From Treponema sp. (GTDB lineage Bacteria > Spirochaetota > Spirochaetia > Treponematales > Breznakiellaceae), in NCBI GenBank assembly GCA_031254795.1, contig JAIRTS010000040.1, positions 1 to 15,085 of the forward strand: DNA of 15,085 nt, written 5' to 3'. The position numbers and the translations under genes are program-made. The notes beneath the pieces were generated by a model, which was given only the letters and a program-made list of their open reading frames with translations, made no database searches and had not been told where the DNA came from. Below are positions 7,193 through 13,954 of this stretch, one piece after another. Within the stretch, counting starts at the first letter, position 1. The number at the start of each line of letters is the position of its first letter.

Positions 7193-7199
7193 ACGACCT

Positions 7200-7736
7200 A
7201 TGGAAACAATGACGGCGGAACAGGCCGCCGAGTGGGGCGAAAGCCTGAGTTTTGAAAAAGTCTGGGCGGCTTTGATGGAAGGCCGTGAGCAGATGCGGAA
7301 GTTGCGTGAGATGGCGGGCGAATTGTCGAAGAATGTCAGCGGTCTCAACCGTTCTATGGGGGAGATCATAGAAACCCTCGTCGCGTCCCAGTTGCGGGAG
7401 AAGTCTGCGGATTATCCGTACAATCTCAAAAGGGCCTGCCAGCGCGTTCCGCTTTACGATGAAAACAGTAGCATAAGAACGGATATAGACATATTGCTTT
7501 CCGACGCGGAATGGGCGATGGCCGTTGAAGTCAAGCGGGAGTTGAATAGGAAAGACGAGGTTGACGATCATGTGAGGCGGATGGCACTTGTCCGCGAATA
7601 TTCGCTGCTGGAAGCCGCAGGGAAAAAGCTTTTGGGAGCTATAGCCGGAGGTGTGGTTGACCCCGACGTGAAAGAGCGGGCTATAAAGCATAAAGCCGGT
7701 TTTTTTGCGCTGGAGTTGTCCGGGGGAATCGGTTGA
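7200..7736 (+). CDS. Small coiled-coil protein with a PD-(D/E)XK nuclease-like fold
   Basis: The product has 178 residues. About residues 16-62 are helical and charged, with coiled-coil character. The second half shows a compact PD-(D/E)XK pattern: an acidic strand IRTDIDILL (92-100, candidates D95/D97), then MAVEVKREL (107-115, E110 and K112), then a helix (DDHVRRMALVREY) and strands around AGKKLLGAIAGG. This resembles small uncharacterised families such as DUF3782-like proteins, in which a helical N-terminus precedes a nuclease-like domain; the assignment is from the pattern only. Substrate and role are unknown, and restriction-like or DNA-repair activity is possible but unproven. The start is supported by AGGAG with 7-base spacing. 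It is a single gene, convergent with the metNI unit, and follows a palindrome-rich gap. Confidence 0.7.
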   Translation: METMTAEQAAEWGESLSFEKVWAALMEGREQMRKLREMAGELSKNVSGLNRSMGEIIETLVASQLREKSADYPYNLKRACQRVPLYDENSSIRTDIDILLSDAEWAMAVEVKRELNRKDEVDDHVRRMALVREYSLLEAAGKKLLGAIAGGVVDPDVKERAIKHKAGFFALELSGGIG

Positions 7737-7851
7737 TTTGCTGAAGCCGCCGGAAGGTTTTGAGCCGCGCCAATGGTAAAAGGCGGCGCAAAGCCGGGTA
7801 AAGCGGCATGGAAGCGGGCGCAACAGCGCGCGTGATTGCTCCTCACCCGTC

Positions 7852-8064
7852 TCATCCACTTATAATTTTGTCATATTTTTTGCTTTCTTCTTCCAATAAT
7901 TTTATATCGCCCCGTTGTTTTTCAATTTCTAATTGCAGAATTTCTTTTTGCAATTCCAGCTCTCTTATTTTGTTTTTCTGACTCTTTTGTTTATATGAAA
8001 GGCTAATCGCCAAAATCGGTATAGACAATGCGGCGAGTGGGATCAAGATCGCTATATTTTCCAT
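7852..8064 (-). CDS. 70-residue membrane-anchored coiled-coil protein (PspB-like layout)
   Basis: A single N-terminal membrane helix (about residues 3-22, IAILIPLAALSIPILAISL) is followed by a basic stretch (YKQKSQKNK) and a continuous charged helix to the end (about 27-62), heptad-like in leucine and isoleucine. The layout resembles PspB and similar small membrane adaptors, but no homology is claimed. The ATG at 8064 is chosen over longer frames because a full AAGGAGG (8078-8072) lies 7 bases before it. It is the last gene of the metN-metI direction, 46 bases after the metI stop, so it is probably co-transcribed. It is visibly more AT-rich (poly-T/A codons) than its neighbours, which may indicate separate origin. 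Confidence 0.75.
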   Translation of the reverse strand: MENIAILIPLAALSIPILAISLSYKQKSQKNKIRELELQKEILQLEIEKQRGDIKLLEEESKKYDKIISG

Positions 8065-8110
8065 ATCATATCCTCCTTGATCGGCGGCGGGGCAAAAAAC
8101 GCCGCGCCCG

Positions 8111-8776
8111 TTACATTCTCGACAGCAACTTCCTGCTTGCCAGCGTTCCCGCAAGCTGCGCCACCTCCACAAGGAGGAGGATGACGATGACCGCGGCTAT
8201 CATTATGCCGGTGCGGAAGCGATAGTAGCCGTAGTTGATTGCCAGAGCGCCAAGTCCGCCGCCGCCGATTGCGCCCGCCATCGCCGAATATCCTATAAGG
8301 TTGATGATGGTAAGGGCAAGCCCTGAGACAAGCGCGGGCATGGCTTCCGGTATAAGAACTTTTCTGATGATCTGAAAGTTGGTTGATCCCATCGCTATCG
8401 CCGCGGTGACAATACCGGAGTCCACTTCCGAGAGGGCGGCTTCCACAAGGCGCGCGACAAAGGGCGCGGCGGCTATGGAGAGCGGCACGATCACTGCGGT
8501 TGGCCCTATGCTGGTGCCTACGATGAAGCGGGTTAACGGGATGAGCGCTATCATCAGAATGAGGAATGGAAAGGAGCGAAGCACGTTGACAATCCGTGAG
8601 ACGACCGCATAGGCCGCGCGCCGGGGTTTTAAGCCCACAGGCGAGGCGCTGTACAGAAACGCCCCAACAGGCAACCCCATAAGGCATGCGAAGAACGTGG
8701 AGGCAAAGGTCATATATATGGTTTCATACGTGGGTTTGGGCAAAAGCCGCAGAATATTCATCAATTCATCAGGCAT
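8111..8776 (-). CDS. metI: D-methionine ABC transporter permease MetI
   Basis: Inner-membrane channel subunit of a methionine importer. The product has 221 residues, close to E. coli MetI (217), with about five hydrophobic helices. The cytoplasmic EAA-type coupling loop is clear at about 121-144 (VTAAIAMGSTNFQIIRKVLI), followed by the MetI-typical GYSAMAGAIGGGGLGALAI (162-180) and NYGYYRF. The ATG at 8776 is preceded by GAAGGAG (8790-8784) at 7 bases and lies inside the end of metN. The 8-base overlap implies translational coupling. Longer in-frame extension into metN is not plausible. The usual third component, the MetQ lipoprotein, is not in this window. Confidence 0.93.
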   Translation of the reverse strand: MPDELMNILRLLPKPTYETIYMTFASTFFACLMGLPVGAFLYSASPVGLKPRRAAYAVVSRIVNVLRSFPFLILMIALIPLTRFIVGTSIGPTAVIVPLSIAAAPFVARLVEAALSEVDSGIVTAAIAMGSTNFQIIRKVLIPEAMPALVSGLALTIINLIGYSAMAGAIGGGGLGALAINYGYYRFRTGIMIAAVIVILLLVEVAQLAGTLASRKLLSRM

Positions 8777-9488
8777 CGACAAGCTCCTTCGCCGCTTGTG
8801 TCTTTGGGTTGTTGAACACCACGTCAACAGTTCCCTGTTCAACTATTTTCCCGTTTTCAAGCACCGCGACTTGCTCGCACACATCCTGTATCACGGACAT
8901 TTGATGCGTAATCAACACGACCGTAATCTTGAGTTTTTCGTGAAGATCTTTTATCAGGCTTAAAACGGAACGAGTGGTCTGCGGATCCAGGGCGCTTGTA
9001 GCTTCATCGCAGAAAAGCACATCGGGTTTCGCGGCTAAAGCGCGGGCGATGGCCACCCGTTGCTTCTGTCCGCCTGAAAGCTCCCGTATGCGAGCTTTCC
9101 GTTTGTCCCGAATATCCACCATTTCGAGCAGTTCGCTTACTCTGTCCCTAATCTCTTTTTTGGAGACTCCGGCAATTTCAAGAGGATACGCTATATTCCC
9201 CTCCGCGTCACGGGAAGAAAGCAGGTTGAAATTTTGGAAAATCATGCCCATATTGCGCCTGCGCTTCAGCAGATCATTGCCGGTTAAAACGTCAACCCGT
9301 TCGTTTCCGTAATATACGGAACCCGTGTCCGTTGGTTCAAGCAACCCCATGATCCTCAACAAGGTCGATTTGCCCGCGCCGCTTTTTCCTATAATGCCGT
9401 ATATGGTTTTATCCGGCACCGTAAGATCAACGTCGCGCAACGCGACGACATCTCCGTAGCTTTTACTGATCCTGTTTAGAACAATCAC
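8769..9488 (-). CDS. metN: Methionine ABC transporter ATP-binding protein MetN, ATPase domain only
   Basis: Energises methionine import at the inner face of the membrane. ATPase motifs: Walker A GKSGAGKST (34-42), Q-loop Q85, signature LSGGQKQRVAIARAL (137-151), Walker B with VLFCDEATSALDP (157-169) and switch H195. Together with the MetI-type permease this identifies MetN. The product has 239 residues against about 340 for E. coli MetN: the C-terminal NIL/ACT-like domain that binds methionine and shuts the transporter down is absent. metI overlaps the stop, so the domain has not merely slipped into another frame. The start is a GTG (9488-9486) with an AGGAAAAGGGA tract upstream, 14 bases after the coiled-coil gene's stop. 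Confidence 0.93.
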   Translation of the reverse strand: MIVLNRISKSYGDVVALRDVDLTVPDKTIYGIIGKSGAGKSTLLRIMGLLEPTDTGSVYYGNERVDVLTGNDLLKRRRNMGMIFQNFNLLSSRDAEGNIAYPLEIAGVSKKEIRDRVSELLEMVDIRDKRKARIRELSGGQKQRVAIARALAAKPDVLFCDEATSALDPQTTRSVLSLIKDLHEKLKITVVLITHQMSVIQDVCEQVAVLENGKIVEQGTVDVVFNNPKTQAAKELVDA

Positions 9489-9502
9489 GAGCGTCCCTTT
9501 TC

Positions 9503-11818
9503 CTACAACCGCTTTATCAACAGATCTATAAAATCGCCTATCGCGGGATCATGGATATGACGCACTTTCATGCCTTCCAAATACAACTTTCTGGTAGATG
9601 AGGTTTGTATACGCAATGTCGTTTCCATGATGGAAGAGACCGTGCCGAGAGCTTCCTTGCGGGTTGAAACGACCAGTCCGTCCGCTATGTTCCGCACCTT
9701 GTCCACAAACCCCGGAAAAGCGGATGCGACTCTCCGGTCATTGAGAAAATGCTCCAAATTAGAGAGCCGGTCAGGATCGTTTTTATATACACTGTAGGCT
9801 CTGGCAAGCGCCAAATAGGCGTCCGAATTCGGCTTGACGCTGTTATAATTGTCTGTCATTGAAGACAAATTGTACGTCAACGTTCGCTCGCTTTCTTGCA
9901 GATTCTTGTTTTCCGCATCAAGCCGGCTTATACGCGCCTGCATTTGAGAGGCGGCCGTGTTCTGATTCGCCACGTTGCTGGACAGTTGCTGGTTCTGCTG
10001 CTGGAGCCGCGCGTTTTCCGCCTCAAGCTGGCTTATACGCGCCTGCATTTGGGAGGCGGTCGTGTTCTGATTCGCTACGCCGCTGGACAACTGCTGGTTC
10101 TGTTGCTGGAGCCGCGCGTTTTCCGCCTCAAGTTGGCTTATACGCGCCTGCATGTGGGAGGCGGTCGTGTTCTGATTCGCCACGCCGCTGGACAACTGCT
10201 GATTCTGTTGCAGAAGCCGCGCGTTTTCCGCCTCAAGCTGGCTTATACGCGCCTGCTTTTCTGTGTCGCTTTTGCGAAGATTCGCCAGAGCCGTGTCAAG
10301 CATGGCAATACGGTTTCTCATCGCGCTTTCCGTTTGGTTCAAAAGCTCGTCAGATTCGAGCCTTTGCTTGGCCGTGGCGTCAAGCAACGCATTCTTGGAC
10401 AATGTTTCAATGCCGGATATAAAAACGGCGGTCTCCGCGGCTGGCAGCCCAAAATAGCCGGCCGCCTGACGGTAGGCGTTCATGGCGGCGGCGGTCTCAT
10501 TGCCGTCCGCAAAACGTTTCGCTTGCCTGACGCTGCCCACGGCGTTGGCGAGATTTCTTGTATGCTGGCTTTCAAGTTGTTCACGTTCGGCGATAGCGCG
10601 TTGGTTCGCCGCCTGAAGCGCGGCTTCACGCTCCGCCGCCTGGCGGTTCGCCTCATTGAGCGCCTCCTGCAATTCCGCTATGCGGAGATTCGCCCGCTGT
10701 TCCGCCGCCAAAACGTCGCCGGCAACGGAAGCGGCGCTGGCGCTTTGAAGCGCTTGGTACTCCAGTTCCAACCGCGCCATTCTAGCCAGAGAAGCCGCAA
10801 TCGCAATGTCGGACGTACGCCGCGCCGGAGACCCTTGCATACCTTGCAACACCCGCGTCAAGTCATTGGCGTTGGTTATGGCGGCTTCAAATTGTTTGGA
10901 CTGAAAATTGCCCTGTATTCTATTGAACATTCCTACAATCAGGGCTTCTTCATTCGTATTGCGCTGCTGCTCCTCTCTCATGCGCCGCATGTCAGCCAGC
11001 GCCTGCTCCAGTTCCTGCCGTACCGCCGTATTAGTCTCTTCCATTTGGAGAGAGAGTTCCCGTTGCCGCTGAATTTCGGTTTGCACGATCCGGCGTTCGT
11101 CATTTAACGCCCGTATGCTGTCATGGTACTGGAGTTCTCTTTGCTCGAAATCTTTTAGTATGCTATTCCGTTCCTGGGCAAGCTGCTGCTGGTACTGCTC
11201 CATGCGCTCCCGCTCGAAATTTCTCAGCCTTTCGTCTATTTCAGCTTGACTCAAGCCTTGTCTGGCAAGACGCGCTCGCTCGTCTTCGCTGTCTCTGTTC
11301 GTCTGCTCTCGGAACGCGGTTTCTCTTGCTTCCAACTGCGCCTCAAAATTCGCCAGTTCCCGTTGCCGTTGCCATTCAAGGTCGCTTAACTCCTGGCGCA
11401 CCGACGCAATCTCCCGCTCTTTATCGGAAATGATGAGTTCCGAATCTTCCCGCAACTGGTTGATGAGTTCCCCTTCCACCGAAGAAAAAGCGGCTCCTCG
11501 TCCGATGCCGCTTTCCTGCTGGTTGAAATAATGCGCGAGAAGAAATAGAACAATGGCCGCCACGCCAAAAAGCAAAAGATTCACGACAATAGGGAACGCC
11601 ATTTCTTTTTTAAGAGGTTTCCCCATATCATCCTTCAGGATAATACGGTTCTTACGGGCAAGTTCCGCGAGCTGGGCTTCTATTTCTTTTGTGTCGTCAG
11701 CGTTGATGTCCGCGTTGGACACTTTTTCAACGGCGTCTTTTTGAAGAACGAGATCGTCCCGCTTTATTTGATCGCTCTTTTGCAACAGTCCGTCTTGAGC
11801 TTCGGTTGCGTCTGCCAT
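9503..11818 (-). CDS. Large membrane-anchored coiled-coil protein with 35-residue repeats
   Basis: The product has 771 residues. A short cytoplasmic-type N-terminus precedes one membrane helix (about 76-97). Long glutamine/glutamate/arginine-rich coiled coil covers about 115-300, then a helical, less charged section (about 300-370), more coiled coil, and a tandem repeat region (522-640). A probably globular C-terminal domain occupies about 650-771 (LALARAYSVYKNDPDRL... to IDLLIKRL). There is no signal peptidase site. I do not recognise the family; a scaffold or filament-like structural role at the membrane is only inferred from the shape. It is the first gene of a minus-strand unit and is followed 14 bases later by metN. 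Its promoter's -10 box ends 6 bases before the ATG, so its mRNA is predicted to be leaderless. No Shine-Dalgarno sequence is present. Confidence 0.88.
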   Translation of the reverse strand: MADATEAQDGLLQKSDQIKRDDLVLQKDAVEKVSNADINADDTKEIEAQLAELARKNRIILKDDMGKPLKKEMAFPIVVNLLLFGVAAIVLFLLAHYFNQQESGIGRGAAFSSVEGELINQLREDSELIISDKEREIASVRQELSDLEWQRQRELANFEAQLEARETAFREQTNRDSEDERARLARQGLSQAEIDERLRNFERERMEQYQQQLAQERNSILKDFEQRELQYHDSIRALNDERRIVQTEIQRQRELSLQMEETNTAVRQELEQALADMRRMREEQQRNTNEEALIVGMFNRIQGNFQSKQFEAAITNANDLTRVLQGMQGSPARRTSDIAIAASLARMARLELEYQALQSASAASVAGDVLAAEQRANLRIAELQEALNEANRQAAEREAALQAANQRAIAEREQLESQHTRNLANAVGSVRQAKRFADGNETAAAMNAYRQAAGYFGLPAAETAVFISGIETLSKNALLDATAKQRLESDELLNQTESAMRNRIAMLDTALANLRKSDTEKQARISQLEAENARLLQQNQQLSSGVANQNTTASHMQARISQLEAENARLQQQNQQLSSGVANQNTTASQMQARISQLEAENARLQQQNQQLSSNVANQNTAASQMQARISRLDAENKNLQESERTLTYNLSSMTDNYNSVKPNSDAYLALARAYSVYKNDPDRLSNLEHFLNDRRVASAFPGFVDKVRNIADGLVVSTRKEALGTVSSIMETTLRIQTSSTRKLYLEGMKVRHIHDPAIGDFIDLLIKRL
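9905..10255 (-). repeat. 105-bp in-frame tandem repeats (three units plus a partial)
   Basis: Units start at 10255, 10150 and 10045, each exactly 105 bp, and a degenerate partial copy starts at 9940. Each encodes 35 residues (five heptads) of the form QARISQLEAENARLQQQNQQ followed by a serine/asparagine-rich linker. Copies differ by only a few substitutions (for example SGV/SNV and SHM/SQM), pointing to recent duplication. The unit length is a multiple of both 3 and 21, so copy number can change without breaking the frame or the coiled-coil register. Confidence 0.93.
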
Positions 11819-11824
11819 GAAAAT

Positions 11825-11853
11825 AGTATAGCGCGTTTGATTATTTAATGCAA
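11825..11853 (-). promoter_or_regulatory. Sigma70-like promoter giving a predicted leaderless mRNA (coiled-coil gene)
   Basis: On the minus strand: TTGCAT (11853-11848), exactly 17 bases, TATACT (11830-11825), then six bases and the ATG at 11818. The expected transcription start, seven bases after the -10 box, falls on the A of the ATG. The six intervening bases contain no Shine-Dalgarno sequence. Confidence 0.65.
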
Positions 11854-11888
11854 GCGGAGAAGCCGTTATTCGGCGCGGCGCGCCCTAT

Positions 11889-11903
11889 GCGTTTGAAAAA
11901 CGC
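11889..11903 (-). terminator. Small hairpin just past the helicase stop
   Basis: GCGTTT (11889-11894) and AAACGC (11898-11903) form a 6 bp stem with a three-base loop, 5 bases after the helicase stop codon in the direction of transcription. No T-run follows, so this is a weak terminator candidate. Confidence 0.25.
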
Positions 11904-11908
11904 CGGTT

Positions 11909-13126
11909 TCAGCAGGGGCTTTCAATGCGCCCCTGATACAAAACTTTCGGCTGCACTGTAACGCCCAGTTTTTTCTCAAGAAGGGAAAAACGGCGCAACT
12001 CTTCCTCATTGCCGATGGTGACCATACAGCCGCGTTTGCCGGCGCGCGCTGTTCTGCCCGCCCGGTGGATATACGCGTCCGCCTCAAACGGCGTGTCAAG
12101 CGCCACGCAATAGTTAATGTCAGGAATGTCAAGCCCCCGCGCCGCCAAATCGCTTGATACAAGGACGCTCAATTTTCCCTGCCTGAAATTGTCCATAGCC
12201 CGGCGCCGCGCCTGCTTGTCCATGCCGCTTGCAAGACCATCGGCGCGTATCCCGTGGTGTTGCAACTGCGCGACAATGTTTCCCACCTGTCCCGTCCGCG
12301 AGGTGAAAACAAGGCATTTCTTCCGGCGGGAAGAGGCTGCGCCGCCGCTTGCGCCGATGGCGTTCAAGAATGAACAAAGGCAACGCAATTTCTTCCTGTC
12401 TTCGCTGAAAAAAGCCCAATGGGTTATCCTTTCCCGTAAAATCTCCTGCTCTTCGGTTTCAATGTACGCCATTTCCCCAAACAACGTACGCAGATGCTCC
12501 CGCGTTTTCTCCGACACGGTGGCGGAACAGGCTATGACCTGCCTGACCGAACGCATCCGCCCAATGAGTTCTTTGGTTTCGTCAATAGTTTCATTGGCGA
12601 AGAACCTGTCCGCTTCGTCAAGCGCCAAAACGCCGGGCGCCGCGCCCAGCTTGAGCTTGCCCATGCGTACAAGCTGCAAGACGCGGGCGCTGTTCCCCAC
12701 GATGACCGCCGGTTTTTCTTTCCTGAGCGTCTCGATCTGTCTGGTTATATTCGCCGAACCGATGACGAGCCCCACGCGGGGCGGAGGAGGCGATTCGCGC
12801 TCCTGCGGAAAATCCCGCAACAGGAAATCCGCCTCCTGTTTGAGTTGCGAGCATAGCTCCAGTGTCGGCGCAAGGATGAGCGCGTGGGGAGAGGAAACGG
12901 CCTCCTTCGCCTCAATCGCCGCGCGCAGGTTTTCAAAAAGCGGCAGCAGATAGGCGAAGGTCTTGCCCGTGCCGGTGGCGGAGCGGAACAGAACGCTTTC
13001 CTTGTCGCGGACGCGGGGGATCACGAGCTTTTGTATCCCGGTGGGAACGCTGATATTCCGTTGAGAGAGTTTCTCAATAAAAAAAGGGCGTATGCCCAGG
13101 TCTGAAAAACGTGTTTTTATTTCCAT
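11909..13126 (-). CDS. DEAD-box ATP-dependent RNA helicase
   Basis: Unwinds RNA duplexes using ATP, probably in ribosome assembly or mRNA decay. The product has 405 residues, essentially the two RecA-like domains with a very short tail. Q motif PTGIQ (28-32), motif I SATGTGKT (49-56), Ia APTLEL (86-91), II DEAD (170-173), III SAT (201-203), IV CLVFTSR (271-277), V SSDLAARGLDIP (324-335) and VI HRAGRTARAGKRG (354-366). Two departures from the consensus: PTLEL instead of PTREL, and VGNSARVLQL (143-152) where TPGR is usual, both in RNA-contact motifs. The ATG at 13126 is used; it overlaps the end of uppP by 10 bases and has no clear Shine-Dalgarno sequence, suggesting coupling to uppP. The far longer open frame upstream is uppP antisense shadow. 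Confidence 0.93.
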   Translation of the reverse strand: MEIKTRFSDLGIRPFFIEKLSQRNISVPTGIQKLVIPRVRDKESVLFRSATGTGKTFAYLLPLFENLRAAIEAKEAVSSPHALILAPTLELCSQLKQEADFLLRDFPQERESPPPPRVGLVIGSANITRQIETLRKEKPAVIVGNSARVLQLVRMGKLKLGAAPGVLALDEADRFFANETIDETKELIGRMRSVRQVIACSATVSEKTREHLRTLFGEMAYIETEEQEILRERITHWAFFSEDRKKLRCLCSFLNAIGASGGAASSRRKKCLVFTSRTGQVGNIVAQLQHHGIRADGLASGMDKQARRRAMDNFRQGKLSVLVSSDLAARGLDIPDINYCVALDTPFEADAYIHRAGRTARAGKRGCMVTIGNEEELRRFSLLEKKLGVTVQPKVLYQGRIESPC

Positions 13127-13917
13127 AATATAAGCGTCGCCGCGCCCAGTACGCCGGTGTAAATGGCAAAACCCCAAAGCCGGCGTTCTCTCACCAGTTT
13201 TAGCATGAGTTTTATTGAGAAAAATCCCACAACCGCCGCGGAAAGCGTTCCCGCGACAAGCGGAGCCGGGGCGGCGCCCGCATCCGCTTTGCCGGACGCC
13301 AAATCCATGACTTGCAAGGCCAGGGCGCCGAGAATCGCCGGTATGGACAGGAGGAATGAAAAACGCGCCGCCGCGTCTCTGTCGATTCCGCGGGCCAGGG
13401 CGCCCGAAAGCGTGGCGCCTGAGCGGGAAACGCCCGGAATAATGGCGGCCGCCTGCAAGCATCCGATAATGACCGCATCCATGACATTCACATGGCCCCG
13501 CGCCCGCTCTTGCTTTTTTGCAAGCGCTTCGGCGGCGACAAGCAACGACGAGGTGATGAGGAAGGCGGCGCCGAGAAACGGCTTGCCGAAAAAAAGCCCC
13601 GACGCAAAAACGGCTTCTATCCTGTCTTTGAAAAGCAACGCCGCCGCCGCCGCAGGTATGGTTGCGATGATGAGGCTACCGGCGAGCGGTTGCGCGGGCT
13701 TTTTCAGAAGCGCCCAAATATCCTTCCACAAAACAGCGAAGACCGCCACCGCCGTTCCCGCGTGAACCATGGTGTCGAAAAGCAGGGCGCCTTGGGTTCC
13801 CTCGCCGGACAGGCCGAATATTTTTTGCAAAAGCGTCAAGTGGCCGGAACTGCTCACCGGCAAAAACTCGGTGATCCCTTGCGCCGCGCCAAGAATGACG
13901 GCTTCGATGATACGCAT
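13117..13917 (-). CDS. uppP: Undecaprenyl-diphosphatase UppP (BacA type)
   Basis: Integral membrane phosphatase that regenerates undecaprenyl phosphate, the lipid carrier for peptidoglycan and other wall polymers; overexpression gives bacitracin resistance in other bacteria. The product has 266 residues (E. coli 273). The catalytic pattern is complete: QGITEFLPVSSSGHL (13-27, with E17, S22-S24 and H26), VHAGT (51-55) and PGVSRSGAT (161-169, R165). About eight hydrophobic helices cover the rest. The ATG at 13917 is chosen because the family sequence begins at MRIIEAVILG. The -10 box ends only seven bases upstream, so there is no room for a Shine-Dalgarno sequence. It overlaps the helicase gene by 10 bases at its 3' end, forming a two-gene unit. 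Confidence 0.95.
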   Translation of the reverse strand: MRIIEAVILGAAQGITEFLPVSSSGHLTLLQKIFGLSGEGTQGALLFDTMVHAGTAVAVFAVLWKDIWALLKKPAQPLAGSLIIATIPAAAAALLFKDRIEAVFASGLFFGKPFLGAAFLITSSLLVAAEALAKKQERARGHVNVMDAVIIGCLQAAAIIPGVSRSGATLSGALARGIDRDAAARFSFLLSIPAILGALALQVMDLASGKADAGAAPAPLVAGTLSAAVVGFFSIKLMLKLVRERRLWGFAIYTGVLGAATLILWK

Positions 13918-13924
13918 GGCGAGG

Positions 13925-13954
13925 AGTATAGCACAAAAACAGGGCGCAAGGCAA
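13925..13954 (-). promoter_or_regulatory. Sigma70-like promoter giving a predicted leaderless mRNA (uppP)
   Basis: On the minus strand: TTGCCT (13954-13949), 18 bases, TATACT (13930-13925), seven bases, ATG at 13917. The predicted transcription start (about 13918) leaves a leader of one base or none. The -10 hexamer is identical to that of the coiled-coil gene. Confidence 0.55.

Larger units (their letters stand above)
6608..7199. other. 590-base intergenic region rich in inverted repeats
   Basis: No convincing gene was found. Open frames here lack a start with a ribosome binding site and show no family resemblance. Palindromes: 6672-6692 (perfect 8 bp), 6887-6936 (nested 9 bp and 5 bp stems), 6987-6998 (ACACG/CGTGT), 7020-7054 (imperfect CCTC..TTCCC / GGGAA..GAGG) and 7145-7161 (CATGCT/AGCATG). 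There is also a distant 11-base inverted pair, 6960-6970 with 7100-7110. The last about 55 bases form the upstream region of the gene at 7200. The density of stems suggests structured RNA or palindromic repeat elements. Confidence 0.55.

Noticed and set aside
6637..7212. 191-codon open frame in the 590-base gap
   Set aside because: There is no Shine-Dalgarno sequence and the composition is erratic. It runs through several palindromes, ends inside the next gene's start, and shows no recognisable domain.
7167..7859. 230-codon minus-strand open frame
   Set aside because: It is antisense to the PD-(D/E)XK-like gene, which has a good ribosome binding site.
9905..10255. Possible CRISPR-like array
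   Set aside because: Repeats are 105 bp, contiguous without unique spacers, in frame, and encode a coiled coil.
9896..11107. 403-codon open frame on the plus strand
   Set aside because: It is antisense to the coiled-coil gene, whose repetitive, GC-biased codons keep the opposite frame open. There is no ribosome binding site or family resemblance, and its own repeats mirror the 105-bp units.
12117..12953. 278-codon plus-strand open frame
   Set aside because: It is a shadow of the DEAD-box helicase gene on the minus strand.
13127..13462. 112-residue N-terminal extension of the helicase frame
   Set aside because: It lies inside uppP in another frame. Helicase family sequence begins at the ATG at 13126.
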